The notes under the pieces: generated by a model
What the model was told of the DNA's origin: nothing
Seen by the model: only the letters and a program-made list of their open reading frames with translations
Database searches by the model: none
Made by a program: the position numbers and the translations under genes
Assembly: GCF_001425235.1 (NCBI RefSeq)
Contig: NZ_LMEA01000012.1
Span: forward strand, 534,343 to 598,342
DNA: 64,000 nt
Origin: Devosia sp. Root413D1
GTDB lineage: Bacteria > Pseudomonadota > Alphaproteobacteria > Rhizobiales > Devosiaceae
Direction: 5' to 3'
Shown: piece by piece, positions 33,627 through 43,010 of the stretch
Position numbering within the stretch: the stretch's first letter is position 1
Layout of the letters: each line of letters starts with the position of its first letter

Positions 33627-35057
33627 TCAGGCGATGCGGATGGAACGGGGCAGTGTGACGTCGAAACGCGTGCCCAGCGGCTGGTCGACGAAGCTGAGCT
33701 TGCCACCATGCGCCTCGGTCAACTCGCGGGCGATGGCGAGCCCAAGACCGGTGCCGCCGGCCTTGGCTGAGCCCTCAAAGGCGACGAACAGGTTCTCGCG
33801 GGCCCGTGGCGGCAGGCCGGGACCATTGTCGGTGACCGTGAGGGTCAGCCAGTCGGGCGTCTCGGCGATGCTGACCTCGACCTGAGGGCCGTCGATCTTG
33901 CCGCCGGCGGCCTCGAGCGCCTCGCGGGCATTCTTGAACAGGTTGTCGAAGATGCGGGCAAACTGGTCGGGATCGGCGGAGATCGACACCGCGTCAGGCA
34001 CGTGGTTGGTCCAGCGGATCGCAGGGTGGCCGACGAGGCCGGCATCGAAGGCCGCTTCATCGAGCAGCAAATGCAGGTCAACCGGCACCGGCCGCGGCGG
34101 GGTGGCGCTCTGGCGGCCATAGTCGAGCACCGACTGGGCGAAGCCGATGGCCTTGTCGATCGACAGCACCAGGCGCGGCGCGAGGCGCTGCACCTTGGGA
34201 TCGTCGAGATTGGCCACCTGGTCGGAAAGCAGTTGCGCCGAGGTCAGGGTGTTGCGCAGGTCGTGATTGATCTTGGCGACGGCGAGGCCGAGATCGGCGA
34301 GATGCCGGCGCTGGCGCAGCATCGAATAGATATCCGATTCCATCGCCGCCAGTTCGCGCTCCATGATGCCGATTTCGTCGCGCCGGTCGGATGGGGTGAC
34401 GATCAGCGCGGCGTTCTCGGGCGCCTCGGAGAACTCCACCATATTGCCGGTGAGGCGGCGGATCGGCGCAATCAGGATGCGCGAGACAAATACATAGAGA
34501 ACCGCCGAAGTGATGATGGCGAGGATCAGCGACAGGAAGAACAGGTTGCGCGAATAGAGCAGCAGCTCGCTGCGCAACGGCGCCTCGGGCATCAGCACCT
34601 CGATGACCCGGTCGGGCATGCCGTCTTCTTCGCCGACGATGCGCAGCGTGCGGTTGGAGCCGAGCACCAGGGTCTCCAGCGCGCCGAGAATCAGTGAGGC
34701 CGGATCGCGCTGGCGCAGATCCACCGTCACCGCCTCGCGCGGCATGGTGACGTTCTCGAGTTCGATCAGCTGGCTCTGGCCCTCGCGGCGATAGACGATG
34801 GCGAGGGCGCCGGCCGAGGTGAGCAGCCGGTCGGTCAGCATGCGCGGCAGGTTCATGGCGTCGGGCACGGCATCGAGCACGCGGGCAGCGACGACGCCAA
34901 CGCGCAACCGGTCGTTGAGCCAGCTCTGGCGGAAGTTGGCGGCCGATGGCAGATAGATCACGATCTCAACCGCGAGGATCACCACGATGATGGTGGCGAT
35001 GATCTTGACGGACAGCCCGGAAAACGGGCCAGGCATCGCGCGGTTTTGTTTAGCCAT
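33627..35057 (-). CDS. Sensor histidine kinase with periplasmic domain and HAMP
   Basis: 476 residues. First membrane helix at about 16-36, periplasmic domain 37-175, second helix LFFLSLILAIITSAVLYVFV, then HAMP with RILIAPIRRLTGNMVEFSE. Phospho-acceptor in AKINHDLRNTLTSAQLLSDQ; ATP-binding boxes FDNLFKNAREALEA, DNGPGLPPRARENLF and GTGLGLAIARELTEAHGG. No response regulator gene is adjacent, so the partner is elsewhere. The signal is unknown. Confidence 0.9.
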   Translation of the reverse strand: MAKQNRAMPGPFSGLSVKIIATIIVVILAVEIVIYLPSAANFRQSWLNDRLRVGVVAARVLDAVPDAMNLPRMLTDRLLTSAGALAIVYRREGQSQLIELENVTMPREAVTVDLRQRDPASLILGALETLVLGSNRTLRIVGEEDGMPDRVIEVLMPEAPLRSELLLYSRNLFFLSLILAIITSAVLYVFVSRILIAPIRRLTGNMVEFSEAPENAALIVTPSDRRDEIGIMERELAAMESDIYSMLRQRRHLADLGLAVAKINHDLRNTLTSAQLLSDQVANLDDPKVQRLAPRLVLSIDKAIGFAQSVLDYGRQSATPPRPVPVDLHLLLDEAAFDAGLVGHPAIRWTNHVPDAVSISADPDQFARIFDNLFKNAREALEAAGGKIDGPQVEVSIAETPDWLTLTVTDNGPGLPPRARENLFVAFEGSAKAGGTGLGLAIARELTEAHGGKLSFVDQPLGTRFDVTLPRSIRIA

Positions 35058-35116
35058 TGGGCGATGATTAGCGGGGAAAGCTTTGGCTTTCCAGCGTCAA
35101 CAGGTGACAAACGGGC

Positions 35117-36550
35117 CTAGCCGAGCAGCTTATTGAGGCTGATCCACTGCCGGATGAGCGGCTTGGCCGTCCCGCCACGGCGGAACTCCTCGCCGAGCCG
35201 CACCGCGATCTCGGCGTAAGAGGGGTAAGGCGCAACCAGCTCGGCGAGCTTGTCGGCCCTGAGCCCGCCGGTCATGGCGAGGGAAAACAGCGCAACCAGC
35301 TCGCCGGCGCCGGGACCGACGACGCCAGCGCCGAGGATCCTGCCGGAGCGGTCGGTGATGAGCTTGGCGAGGCCATAGGTCGCACGCGAGGTGCGGGCCC
35401 GATCATTGTCGGCATAGGACCAGCGGGTGACGCGGAAGCCGGCGCCGTGCCTCGTTCGGGCCAGCGCCTCGTTGAGGCCGATCTCGGCGAGCTCGGGATC
35501 GGTGGAGACGACGCGCGGGACGCGCAGCGCGTCCGGTTTGGCCATAGCACCGAGGAGGACGCTGCGCACCACGACCTCGGCCTGGCGCACCGCCGCCTGC
35601 ACCGACTGGCCGCCGGCGGCGTCACCGACCGCGTAGACGCGCGGATTGGTGGTCTTGAGGCCAGGAGACAGCTGCAGCAGCCGCGGATCGGCCTTGTTCA
35701 TCCGGATGCCGGCCTTGTCGAGGTCGAGGCCGGCAAGGTTGGGCATGCGTTCAGCGGCAACGAGGATGTGCGAGACGTCTAGCAACTGGTCGTCCCCGCC
35801 GTTCTGCACGGCGACGCCGATGCCCATCGAGCGGGCCTGGATGGCGGTGACGGTGGTGTGCGCCCGGAGGCGGACGCCCTCCTCTTCGACCCGCTTCAAT
35901 GCGACGGCCGCCAGTTCGGGGTCGAAGCCCGCAAGCATCGGACCGTTCTCGACCACAGTGACCTCGGTGCCGAGCCGGGCATAGGCCTGGGCCAGTTCGA
36001 ACGCCACGCCGCCGCCACCGATGACCACGAGGTGGGTGAGTTTCCTCGTATTGTCGAGAATGGTCTCGCTGGTGAAATACGGCACCGCGTCGAGCCCCGG
36101 GATGGAGGGGATCGGCAGCCGCGCGCCGGTCGCAATAACGAAGCGGCGGGCGCGGATTTCACTATCCCCGACCGACAGGGCCTTGCGGTTGATGAAGCGG
36201 GCGGCGCCGCGGATGATCTCGACGCCGAGCGCTTCGAGCCGGCCCGCGGCATCATGCGGCGCAAGCGCGGCGATCACCTGCTCGACATGGTCGTGCACCT
36301 TGCGAAAATTGATCTTGGGCTCGTCCGCGGCAATGCCGAAGGCGGCGCCATCCCGCAGCGCCTGGGCGTGAGCGGCGGCGGCGACCAGCGCCTTGGCCGG
36401 AATCGCGCCGGCATGCAGCGCGTTGCCACCCAGCCGCGCCTTCTCGACCAGCACGACCGAGGCGCCATAGGCGCGGGCGGCCTCGGCGACGGCCAGGCCG
36501 CCGGATCCGGCCCCGATGACACAGAGGTCGGGCGTAAGGATATCGGCCAA
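35117..36550 (-). CDS. FAD pyridine-nucleotide oxidoreductase of the disulfide-reductase fold, redox cysteines lost
   Basis: 477 residues from a TTG at 36550 with AGAGAGCGAG just upstream; ATG at 36583 is an alternative. N-terminal FAD motif DLCVIGAGSGGLAVAEAARA, second nucleotide motif HLVVIGGGGVAFELAQAYA, FAD contact YAVGDAAGG and a C-terminal dimerisation domain are all present. But the active-site segment usually written GGTCLNxGCIPSK reads GGNALHAGAIPAK: both cysteines are alanine. The C-terminal HPYPT-type histidine is also alanine (VAPYPSYAE). It therefore cannot run the disulfide reaction of lipoamide, glutathione or mercuric reductase; a different NAD(P)H oxidation is likely. Confidence 0.88.
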   Translation of the reverse strand: MADILTPDLCVIGAGSGGLAVAEAARAYGASVVLVEKARLGGNALHAGAIPAKALVAAAAHAQALRDGAAFGIAADEPKINFRKVHDHVEQVIAALAPHDAAGRLEALGVEIIRGAARFINRKALSVGDSEIRARRFVIATGARLPIPSIPGLDAVPYFTSETILDNTRKLTHLVVIGGGGVAFELAQAYARLGTEVTVVENGPMLAGFDPELAAVALKRVEEEGVRLRAHTTVTAIQARSMGIGVAVQNGGDDQLLDVSHILVAAERMPNLAGLDLDKAGIRMNKADPRLLQLSPGLKTTNPRVYAVGDAAGGQSVQAAVRQAEVVVRSVLLGAMAKPDALRVPRVVSTDPELAEIGLNEALARTRHGAGFRVTRWSYADNDRARTSRATYGLAKLITDRSGRILGAGVVGPGAGELVALFSLAMTGGLRADKLAELVAPYPSYAEIAVRLGEEFRRGGTAKPLIRQWISLNKLLG

Positions 36551-36686
36551 TCTCGCTCTCTCGACTAAGCCCCCGCGCCTCATTATCACCGGGTGGCGGC
36601 CCAACAATAGTGGGCGGGATCAAGGCAGTGTGGAAATCGGCGGATTTCAGGGGCAGACAATGCCGTTCTGCCGCACGGTCCTCGCG

Positions 36687-36715
36687 TTGACTTCACCGAA
36701 CCAATTCCCTATAAG
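36687..36715 (+). promoter_or_regulatory. Sigma-70-type promoter for rpmH-rnpA-yidC
   Basis: TTGACT at 36687-36692 and TATAAG at 36710-36715 are separated by exactly 17 bp, about 100 bp upstream of rpmH. The long leader may hold regulatory structure. Confidence 0.65.
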
Positions 36716-36816
36716 CCGCCCCAATCTGCCGTAGGCGCCCAGATCAGGGCCCGGCCGGCAAGCACCTTGCTGCTCTCAAGTATAAGAGGAACCGCGCGCC
36801 GGCGTGGTCAGATCGT

Positions 36817-36954
36817 ATGTCGAAACGCACTTTCCAGCCGAGCACGCTCGTCCGCACTCGCCGGCACGGTTTCCGCGCCCGTATGGCGACCAAGAACGGC
36901 CGCAAGATTCTGAACCGCCGCCGCGCTGTCGGCCGCGCCAAGCTCTCGGCCTAA
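36817..36954 (+). CDS. rpmH: 50S ribosomal protein L34
   Basis: 45 residues, [20 protein letters not shown] followed by [19 protein letters not shown] and an RAKLSA end. This very basic protein matches bL34 along its entire length. It stands directly upstream of rnpA, the near-universal arrangement, with a gap of 10 bp. Confidence 0.97.
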   Translation: MSKRTFQPSTLVRTRRHGFRARMATKNGRKILNRRRAVGRAKLSA

Positions 36955-36964
36955 GGTTTTGGCC

Positions 36965-37345
36965 GTGAACACGGCCATGCCACGGGATGGCGCTTTGCGG
37001 CGCCTCAAGAACCGGTCCGAATTTCTGAAAGCCGCCCGAGGCCAGCGCGTCGGGCGCGCTGCGTTTTCGCTGCAGGCGAACGCGCGTGAGCTCGACGAGC
37101 CGGGCATCGGCCTGGCCGAGCCGGGCATCGGCTTCACGGTTACCAAGCAGATGGGCAACTCGCCCCAGCGCAACCGCATCCGCCGGCGCCTTCGGGCTGC
37201 CGCGAAGGCTTGCGCGAGCGGGTTCGAACCCCAACATGATTACGTGCTGGTCGGCCGCCGCGAGGCGCTGAGCATTCCGTACGGCCAGTTGGTCAACGAC
37301 CTGGCCGCCGCCATTTCCAAAGTCCACCTGAAGAAGAAGAGCTGA
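36965..37345 (+). CDS. rnpA: Ribonuclease P protein component
   Basis: 126 residues from GTG at 36965, 8 bases after AAGG; ATG at 36977 is possible too. LRRLKNRSEFLKAARG opens the protein and the RNR signature is in SPQRNRIRRRLRAAAK, which binds the RNase P RNA. It matures the 5' ends of tRNAs. Its stop overlaps the yidC start (TGATG). Confidence 0.95.
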   Translation: MNTAMPRDGALRRLKNRSEFLKAARGQRVGRAAFSLQANARELDEPGIGLAEPGIGFTVTKQMGNSPQRNRIRRRLRAAAKACASGFEPQHDYVLVGRREALSIPYGQLVNDLAAAISKVHLKKKS

Positions 37346-39204
37346 TGCAGTCCGATAACAACCGCAACATGATCATTGCGATCGTGCTCAGCGTCGTGGT
37401 GCTGTTCGGATGGCAGTTCTTCATTGCCGGCCCGCAACTGGAGCAGGCGCAGAAGCGCGCGGCGCTCGAGCAGGCCGCGCAGGCGCCGGCGACCGATGCC
37501 AGCCTCGCGACGCCCGCCGCCGACGGCAGCACGCCCGCGGCGGCTGCAGCAACCGGCGCCACGGGGACGTTCGCCGACCGCGTGGCCGCGCTCGCGGCAT
37601 CGCCGCAGCGGTTGAAGATCGATACGCCGTCGCTGTCGGGCTCGATCAACCTCACCGGCGCCCGCCTCGATGACCTGCAGCTCAAGCAGTATACCGAGAC
37701 GGTCGACCCCAATTCGCCGATCATTACCCTGCTGATCCCCTCGGGCGCTCCCGGCGGCTATTACGCCGAAACCGGCTGGGTGCCGGCGGCCGGTGGCACT
37801 GCGGCAACCCCGAGCGAGACCACCGTGTGGTCGGTCGAGGGCGACGCGCAGACGCTGACCGTCGCAACGCCGGTGACGCTGAAATGGGACAATGGCGCCG
37901 GGTTGATCTTCCGCCGCACCATCAGCGTCGACGACAACTACCTGTTCACCGTGGCGCAGTCGGTGGAGAACACCGGCTCCGGCGACGTGGCGCTCTACCC
38001 GTTCTCGCGCATCGTGCGCCAGGGCAAGCCGCACGTGCAGAACTTCTTCGTGCAGCATGAGGGCCCGCTCGGCGTGCTCGGCTCGAACAACCTGGTCTCC
38101 AAAAAGTACGACGACGTCGTCAACGACAAGCAGATCGACGTCTCCAGCACTACCGGCGGCTGGGTCGGCATCACCGACAAGTACTGGGCGACGGCCGTGC
38201 TCTCGGTGCCGGGCGCGCCACTCAACGCCCGCTTCTCGGCGACCCCCTCGGGCGCCCAGAACATCTTCCAGACCAGCTTCGTCGAAACCACACCGGTGCT
38301 GGTGCCGGCCGGCGGCACCGCTGAGAACAAGACCTACCTGTTCGCCGGCGCCAAGCGCGAAGGGGTGATCGCCAGCTACGAAAAGACCTACGGCTTCGAC
38401 CGGCTCGAGCTGCTGATCGACTGGGGCTGGCTGCACTTCCTGACCAAGCCGATGTTCTTCCTGTTGCAGTTCCTCTACGGGATCCTGGGCAATTTCGGTC
38501 TCGCCATCCTCGCGGTGACGGTCATCGTCAAGGGCCTGTTCTTCCCGCTGGCCAACCGCTCGTACGCCTCGATGGCGGCGATGCGGCGCGTGCAGCCGGA
38601 AATGAAGTCGATCCAGGAGCGCTTCAAGGACGATCGCCCGGCACAGCAGCAGGCGATGATGGAGCTGTACAAGAAAGAGAAGATCAATCCGCTCTCGGGC
38701 TGCTGGCCGATCCTGATCCAGATCCCGGTGTTCTTCTCGCTCTATACCGTCATCTTCATCTCGCTGGAGATGCGGCACGCGCCGTTCTTCGGCTGGATCG
38801 TCGACCTCGCGGCGCCTGATCCGACTAACATCTTCACCCTGTTCGGGCTGATCCCGTGGAACCCGGTTGCCCTGCCGGTGGTGGGCGGACTGCTGCACCT
38901 GGGCGTCTGGCCGGTGATCATGGGCATCACCATGTGGGTGCAGATGAAGCTCAACCCGCCGCCGCCGGATCCGACACAGGCGATGATCTTTAACTGGATG
39001 CCGATCATCTTCACCTTCATGCTGGGCACGTTCCCCGCCGGCCTCGTGATCTACTGGGCGTGGAACAACCTGCTCTCGGTGACGCAGCAGTGGTTCATCA
39101 TGAAGCGCCACGGCGCCGAAGTGGACCTGCTCGGCAACATCACGGCGAGCTTCAAGCGCAAGCCCAAGGTCGAAGAAAAACCGGCCGGCGGCAAGGCCAG
39201 CTGA
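37345..39204 (+). CDS. yidC: Membrane protein insertase YidC
   Basis: 619 residues. N-terminal signal anchor (NMIIAIVLSVVVLFGWQFFI), an Ala-rich linker, then the large periplasmic beta domain typical of Gram-negative YidC (about 80-350) and the conserved 60-kDa insertase domain with about five helices (WGWLHFLTKPMFFLLQFLYG, GCWPILIQIPVFFSLYTVIF). The C-terminus is a lysine-rich tail. It inserts and folds inner-membrane proteins with or without SecYEG. No yidD gene is seen between rnpA and yidC. Confidence 0.97.
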   Translation: MQSDNNRNMIIAIVLSVVVLFGWQFFIAGPQLEQAQKRAALEQAAQAPATDASLATPAADGSTPAAAAATGATGTFADRVAALAASPQRLKIDTPSLSGSINLTGARLDDLQLKQYTETVDPNSPIITLLIPSGAPGGYYAETGWVPAAGGTAATPSETTVWSVEGDAQTLTVATPVTLKWDNGAGLIFRRTISVDDNYLFTVAQSVENTGSGDVALYPFSRIVRQGKPHVQNFFVQHEGPLGVLGSNNLVSKKYDDVVNDKQIDVSSTTGGWVGITDKYWATAVLSVPGAPLNARFSATPSGAQNIFQTSFVETTPVLVPAGGTAENKTYLFAGAKREGVIASYEKTYGFDRLELLIDWGWLHFLTKPMFFLLQFLYGILGNFGLAILAVTVIVKGLFFPLANRSYASMAAMRRVQPEMKSIQERFKDDRPAQQQAMMELYKKEKINPLSGCWPILIQIPVFFSLYTVIFISLEMRHAPFFGWIVDLAAPDPTNIFTLFGLIPWNPVALPVVGGLLHLGVWPVIMGITMWVQMKLNPPPPDPTQAMIFNWMPIIFTFMLGTFPAGLVIYWAWNNLLSVTQQWFIMKRHGAEVDLLGNITASFKRKPKVEEKPAGGKAS

Positions 39205-39220
39205 CGCAACAGGTGATCAG

Positions 39221-39922
39221 GTGCTGGACAGCCTCTGCCTGATCACCGGGCCCCGCACCGGGGCCAACCACCTGATGCAGCTCGGCGGCAATTTCGCCGA
39301 GCTCAAGAGCTTCCCCGAACTGTTCAACAGCCTCGCCGAGCGGATCGAGCCGGACCATGTGCTGGACCAGGCGACGGACGCGGCCCGCGCCGAACACAAG
39401 CGCGTCCTCGCCTTCAAGCTCTGGCACGATACGCTCGAGCCCGAGACCGTCGAGCAGTTGGTGCTGTCGCGGCCGGGTGTGCGGGTGATCTTCGTGGTGC
39501 GCCGGCAGATCGATGCCTATGTCAGCTGGTGCAAGGCGATCAGCGTGCACAAGTGGCAGGAGGTCGATACGTCGGCGGTCCGCCTCAACCTCGACATCGC
39601 CGATTTCGCCGCCTGGATGGACGCGCAGGAGCGCTGGTACGACCGCTGGCGCAACTGGCTCAACCGGCGCTTCCTGCCCTCACCGATCCTGCGCTACGAA
39701 ACCGATATCGACCAGCCGCCCGAGGGCGCGCTGCGGCGCTTCTCGGCCGCCGCGGCGCAGGTGGGGGTGACGCTCAGGGCGCCGGCAGTGCTCAGCACCA
39801 CCGGGCTTGTGAAGCAGGACCGGGTCAAGGCTGCCGCCGACAAGGTGGACAACTGGCCGGCGTTTTCCAGGGCGATGGTGGCGCAGGGGCTGGAGAAGCG
39901 GGCTTTCGGGTATCCGGTGTAG
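39221..39922 (+). CDS. Sulfotransferase-like protein
   Basis: 233 residues from GTG at 39221. The start, LCLITGPRTGANHLMQLGG, resembles the 5'-phosphosulfate loop of sulfotransferases, and VIFVVRRQIDAYVSWCKAI resembles the 3'-phosphate site (R...S). The C-terminal part has PILRYETDIDQPPEGALRRF, as in Stf0-like enzymes. The acceptor is unknown. It lies between yidC and engB, which are usually adjacent or close, so it looks inserted. It starts 16 bp after the yidC stop and may be co-transcribed. Confidence 0.6.
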   Translation: MLDSLCLITGPRTGANHLMQLGGNFAELKSFPELFNSLAERIEPDHVLDQATDAARAEHKRVLAFKLWHDTLEPETVEQLVLSRPGVRVIFVVRRQIDAYVSWCKAISVHKWQEVDTSAVRLNLDIADFAAWMDAQERWYDRWRNWLNRRFLPSPILRYETDIDQPPEGALRRFSAAAAQVGVTLRAPAVLSTTGLVKQDRVKAAADKVDNWPAFSRAMVAQGLEKRAFGYPV

Positions 39923-39942
39923 CAGGCTACGCCAGTGCACGC

Positions 39943-40110
39943 GGCCCCACCCCACCCTTGATCCCTCCCCATCAAGGGGAGGGAGAGACGACTGATAGTC
40001 CCGCGCACTCGATCCCTCCCCCACCCCCTTGTGGGGAGGGATTAAGGGTGGGGGTGGCCACACGCTCGGAAGCCGCTCCCCTTCCCTTCTCCGCCGCCCT
40101 CCCCTATTGA
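39943..40110. repeat. Large palindromic intergenic repeat (REP-like)
   Basis: GATCCCTCCCC ATCAAGGGGAGGG and CCCTCCCCCACCCCCTTGTG form hairpins, and the outer arms (CCACCCCACCCTTGATCC / GGATTAAGGGTGGGGGTGG) pair across the whole unit. The segment with CACGCTCGG after it resembles that at 5917-6056. Confidence 0.7.
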
Positions 40111-40116
40111 ACGCCA

Positions 40117-40767
40117 ATGAGCGAGACACAATCCAAGTTCAGCGCAGACCAGATCGAGGCGGGACGGCTGCTGTTCGCGCGGCCGTTCGTCTTCATCAAG
40201 GGCTGCGTGCGCATCGCCGACCTGCCGCCGGCCGACCGGATGGAGATCGCCTTTGCCGGGCGCTCCAATGTCGGAAAGTCGTCGCTGATCAATGCGCTGA
40301 CCGGCACTACCGGGCTGGCCCGCACCTCGAACACGCCGGGGCGGACGCAGGAGCTCAACATCTTCGAGAGCCAGTCGGACGACCTGCGCATCGTCGACAT
40401 GCCCGGCTACGGCTATGCCAGGGCGCCCGAGGACAAGGTGAAGCAGTGGACCCGGCTGATCCACCAGTACCTCACCGGCCGGCCGAACCTCAGGCGCGTC
40501 TACGTGCTGATCGATGGCCGGCATGGCCCGAACGCTAATGATGCGACGGTGATGAACGAGCTCGACAAGGCGGCGGTGAGCTACCAGATCGTCGTCACCA
40601 AGGCCGACAAGCCGAACAAGACGGAGTTGGAAGCAGCGCTGGCCAAGACCCGTGCCGCGATCGCCAAACGCCCGGCGGCGCATCCCGAGATCATCCTGAC
40701 CTCGAGCGAAGAGAAGGTCGGCCTCGAGCAGTTGCGGGCGGAGATCCGGCAACTGATGGAGCACTGA
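40117..40767 (+). CDS. engB: Ribosome biogenesis GTPase YsxC/EngB
   Basis: 216 residues. G1 [15 protein letters not shown] near residue 46, G3 DMPGYGYA near 93, G4 TKADKPNK near 160. This is the length and motif set of EngB, which acts in large ribosomal subunit assembly. Position near rnpA-yidC is standard for the order. Confidence 0.95.
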   Translation: MSETQSKFSADQIEAGRLLFARPFVFIKGCVRIADLPPADRMEIAFAGRSNVGKSSLINALTGTTGLARTSNTPGRTQELNIFESQSDDLRIVDMPGYGYARAPEDKVKQWTRLIHQYLTGRPNLRRVYVLIDGRHGPNANDATVMNELDKAAVSYQIVVTKADKPNKTELEAALAKTRAAIAKRPAAHPEIILTSSEEKVGLEQLRAEIRQLMEH

Positions 40768-40771
40768 GGGC

Positions 40772-41476
40772 TCAGCGGCTCAGGAAGCTTCCCAGCCAGC
40801 CGGCTACATCCTTACTGTGCGACGGCGTTGTGACCGAGGCGACGGCGGTGTCCACCACGGCGTCCGGGGCCTTGCCGCGGCGGAGTTCGGCGAGAGCGAG
40901 GGTGTAGTCGTCGAGGAATTCCGGGTGCGGCTGGAGGCTCAGGGCCTTGCCGCTCCGGTAGACCAGGCCGGCATTGGGCGTGAACTCGGAGCCGAGAAAC
41001 ACCTCTGCTTCTTTGGGTGGGACGATCACCTGATCCTGGTGCGAGCAGGCGATCGACAGCGCCGACAGGTCGGTGGCGAGGAAGCCGGGACGAGCCTTAA
41101 CTTCATAGGTGTGGCGGCCGAGGCCCCAGCCCTTCTCGGATTTGCGCACATCACCGCCCAGCGCGTCGGCCATGATCTGGTGGCCGAAGCAGATACCGAG
41201 CATCGGGGTATTGGCGGCATAGGCCGAGCGGATGAAGACGCGCAGCGGGTCGAGCCAGGCATAGTCGTCGTAGACGCCGGCGGCGGAGCCGGTGATCAGG
41301 ATGCCGTCGAGCCTGGTGGCATCGGGGAATTCCGCGCCGTCGTAGACCGCGACCGTCTCATAGTCGAACGGCTGCCCCGCCTCGTCGAACATGCGCCTGA
41401 ACATCGGCGGATAGGCGCCGAACTGCGGGCGGAGGGGAACGGGGACGTCGCCGGTCTGGATGATGGTGAGCTTCAT
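40772..41476 (-). CDS. Class I glutamine amidotransferase-like protein
   Basis: 234 residues from MKLTIIQTGDVPVPLRPQFG. Nucleophile Cys in GICFGHQIMADALGG near residue 100 and His in LQPHPEF near 195 form the amidotransferase triad. It is a stand-alone domain related to GMP-synthase-like amidotransferases and to gamma-glutamyl-polyamine/aminoacid hydrolases. The substrate is unknown. Convergent with engB, only 4 bp apart. Confidence 0.85.
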   Translation of the reverse strand: MKLTIIQTGDVPVPLRPQFGAYPPMFRRMFDEAGQPFDYETVAVYDGAEFPDATRLDGILITGSAAGVYDDYAWLDPLRVFIRSAYAANTPMLGICFGHQIMADALGGDVRKSEKGWGLGRHTYEVKARPGFLATDLSALSIACSHQDQVIVPPKEAEVFLGSEFTPNAGLVYRSGKALSLQPHPEFLDDYTLALAELRRGKAPDAVVDTAVASVTTPSHSKDVAGWLGSFLSR

Positions 41477-41633
41477 GGCGCGGCAAGAAATGGGGCGGTT
41501 CGGCGGGCTTGGCAAGATGCCGGCCGGCGCGGCTGCGTTGCACAGAAGAAGACCCTCCATCCCGAAGCGTCAAACTTTGACGCGAGGATGAAGGGCCAGT
41601 CGGAGGGTAGGCACTAATCTCAGGGAAACCCGG

Positions 41634-42131
41634 TCAGGCCGGGGTGAAAGTCAGAGCGAGGCCGTTCATGCAGTAGCGCAGGCCCGTGGGTTGCGGCCCG
41701 TCGTTGAAGACGTGGCCGAGATGTCCCCCGCAGCGGCGGCAATGCACTTCGGTGCGGCTCATGCCGAGCGTGGTGTCGGTGGCTTCGCCGACGGCGTTGT
41801 CGAGCGGCTGGTAGAAGCTGGGCCAGCCGGTGCCGCTCTCGTACTTGGTCTTGGAATCGAACAGCGGCAGCTCGCAGCCGGCGCAGTCGAAGATGCCGGC
41901 GCGGTGCTCGTAGAGCAGCGGCGAGGAGCCCGGGGCTTCGGTAGCTTCGTGGCGCAGCACTTCGAACACCTTGGGGTCGAGCTTCGCCTTCCACTCGTCT
42001 TCGGTGAGATTGACCTCGAAGGTGCCTTCGGCAGCGCGGCTCGAGCCCATCGGCCGGAACATCAGGGCGGCCGCGCCGAGGGCAGCAATGGCGGTGCCGC
42101 CAAGGAGGAATGTCCGACGATCGACTTGCAT
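41634..42131 (-). CDS. msrB: Exported peptide-methionine (R)-S-oxide reductase MsrB
   Basis: 165 residues from MQVDRRTFLLGGTAIAALGA, a twin-arginine signal. Zinc ligands CAGC and CRRC, substrate segment SGTGWPSFYQPL, and catalytic Cys in LRYCMNGLAL near the end. It reduces the R-diastereomer of methionine sulfoxide; the Tat signal places it in the periplasm, where reducing power must come through a membrane electron carrier. A longer frame upstream is unlikely given the signal motif. Confidence 0.93.
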   Translation of the reverse strand: MQVDRRTFLLGGTAIAALGAAALMFRPMGSSRAAEGTFEVNLTEDEWKAKLDPKVFEVLRHEATEAPGSSPLLYEHRAGIFDCAGCELPLFDSKTKYESGTGWPSFYQPLDNAVGEATDTTLGMSRTEVHCRRCGGHLGHVFNDGPQPTGLRYCMNGLALTFTPA

Positions 42132-42270
42132 GGGATGAGGCCTTTCAGCAGTTGCCGGCAGTCTATCCGCCCCGCCGGTGATGGGCATTCAAATGCTCGT
42201 GTCCCGTGAGGATCGCCCCACGGGACACGAAGCGGTTCACACCATCTATTCGCAGGTCGGACCGCGCCGG

Positions 42271-42834
42271 TTACATCTTGGGCAGCAGCACCTTGTCGAT
42301 GACATGGATCACGCCGTTCGACTGCACCACGTCGGCGATAGTGACATTGGCGACGCCACCGGCTTCGTCGGTGATGGTCACCTTGCCGCCATCGGCCTTC
42401 AGCCACAGCTTGCAGCCGCCGACGGTGGTCACTTCGTGGGTACCGCCGTCATCCATCGCCATCTTGGTGATGTCGGCCGCCATGGCCTTGGCGGCGATAA
42501 CGTGGCAGGTGAGAATCTTCACCAGCTGATCCTTGTTCTCGGGCTTCAGCAGGTTGTCGACCGTGCCGGCCGGGAGTGCATCGAACGCGGCATTGACCGG
42601 GGCGAGAACGGTGAACGGGCCAGCGCCCTTCAGCGTCTCGACGAGGCCGGCGGCCTTCACGGCGGCGACCAGGGTGGTGTGGTCGGCCGAGTTCACGGCA
42701 TTGTCGATGATATCCTTGGTCTCGGACATCGGCGCGCCGCCGACCATCGGGTTCTCAGCAAGGGCCGCGCCGGAGAGAGCAGAGACCGACAGCATGGCCG
42801 AGACGGCAAGTACGCGAAGAGTGGAGAACTTCAT
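42271..42834 (-). CDS. Secreted fasciclin-domain protein
   Basis: 187 residues. Signal peptide MKFSTLRVLAVSAMLSVSAL, cleaved near ALAEN. One fasciclin (FAS1) domain at about 45-187 with the H1 motif GPFTVLAPVNAAFDALP and H2 motif VIHVIDKVLLP. FAS1 proteins mediate adhesion or cell-envelope contacts. Many alphaproteobacteria carry it near SigK/RskA-type genes, as here (43068-44329), suggesting it may be a target of that sigma factor. Confidence 0.9.
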   Translation of the reverse strand: MKFSTLRVLAVSAMLSVSALSGAALAENPMVGGAPMSETKDIIDNAVNSADHTTLVAAVKAAGLVETLKGAGPFTVLAPVNAAFDALPAGTVDNLLKPENKDQLVKILTCHVIAAKAMAADITKMAMDDGGTHEVTTVGGCKLWLKADGGKVTITDEAGGVANVTIADVVQSNGVIHVIDKVLLPKM

Positions 42835-43010
42835 TGTTTGGTTCCTTCCTTTTGGCAGTGTCCGCATTGTTCTTGTGACGGGACAGCGGGAGATACGGGC
42901 GCTGTTTCAGGGTAGTTTCGGATCACATTTTCGTCCGCGGCGCTTTATTCGTGATACCGAACGAAACTATCTGCGGCCTCGGCTCGTATGCGCGCCACCG
43001 ACGGTGAAAG

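Noticed and set aside
37218..37235. T-loop-like GGGTTCGAACCCC, considered as a tRNA
   Set aside because: It lies inside rnpA and no acceptor or anticodon stem can be formed around it.
37240..39111. A 623-codon minus-strand frame
   Set aside because: Antisense to yidC, very rich in His, Arg and Asp, no homology.
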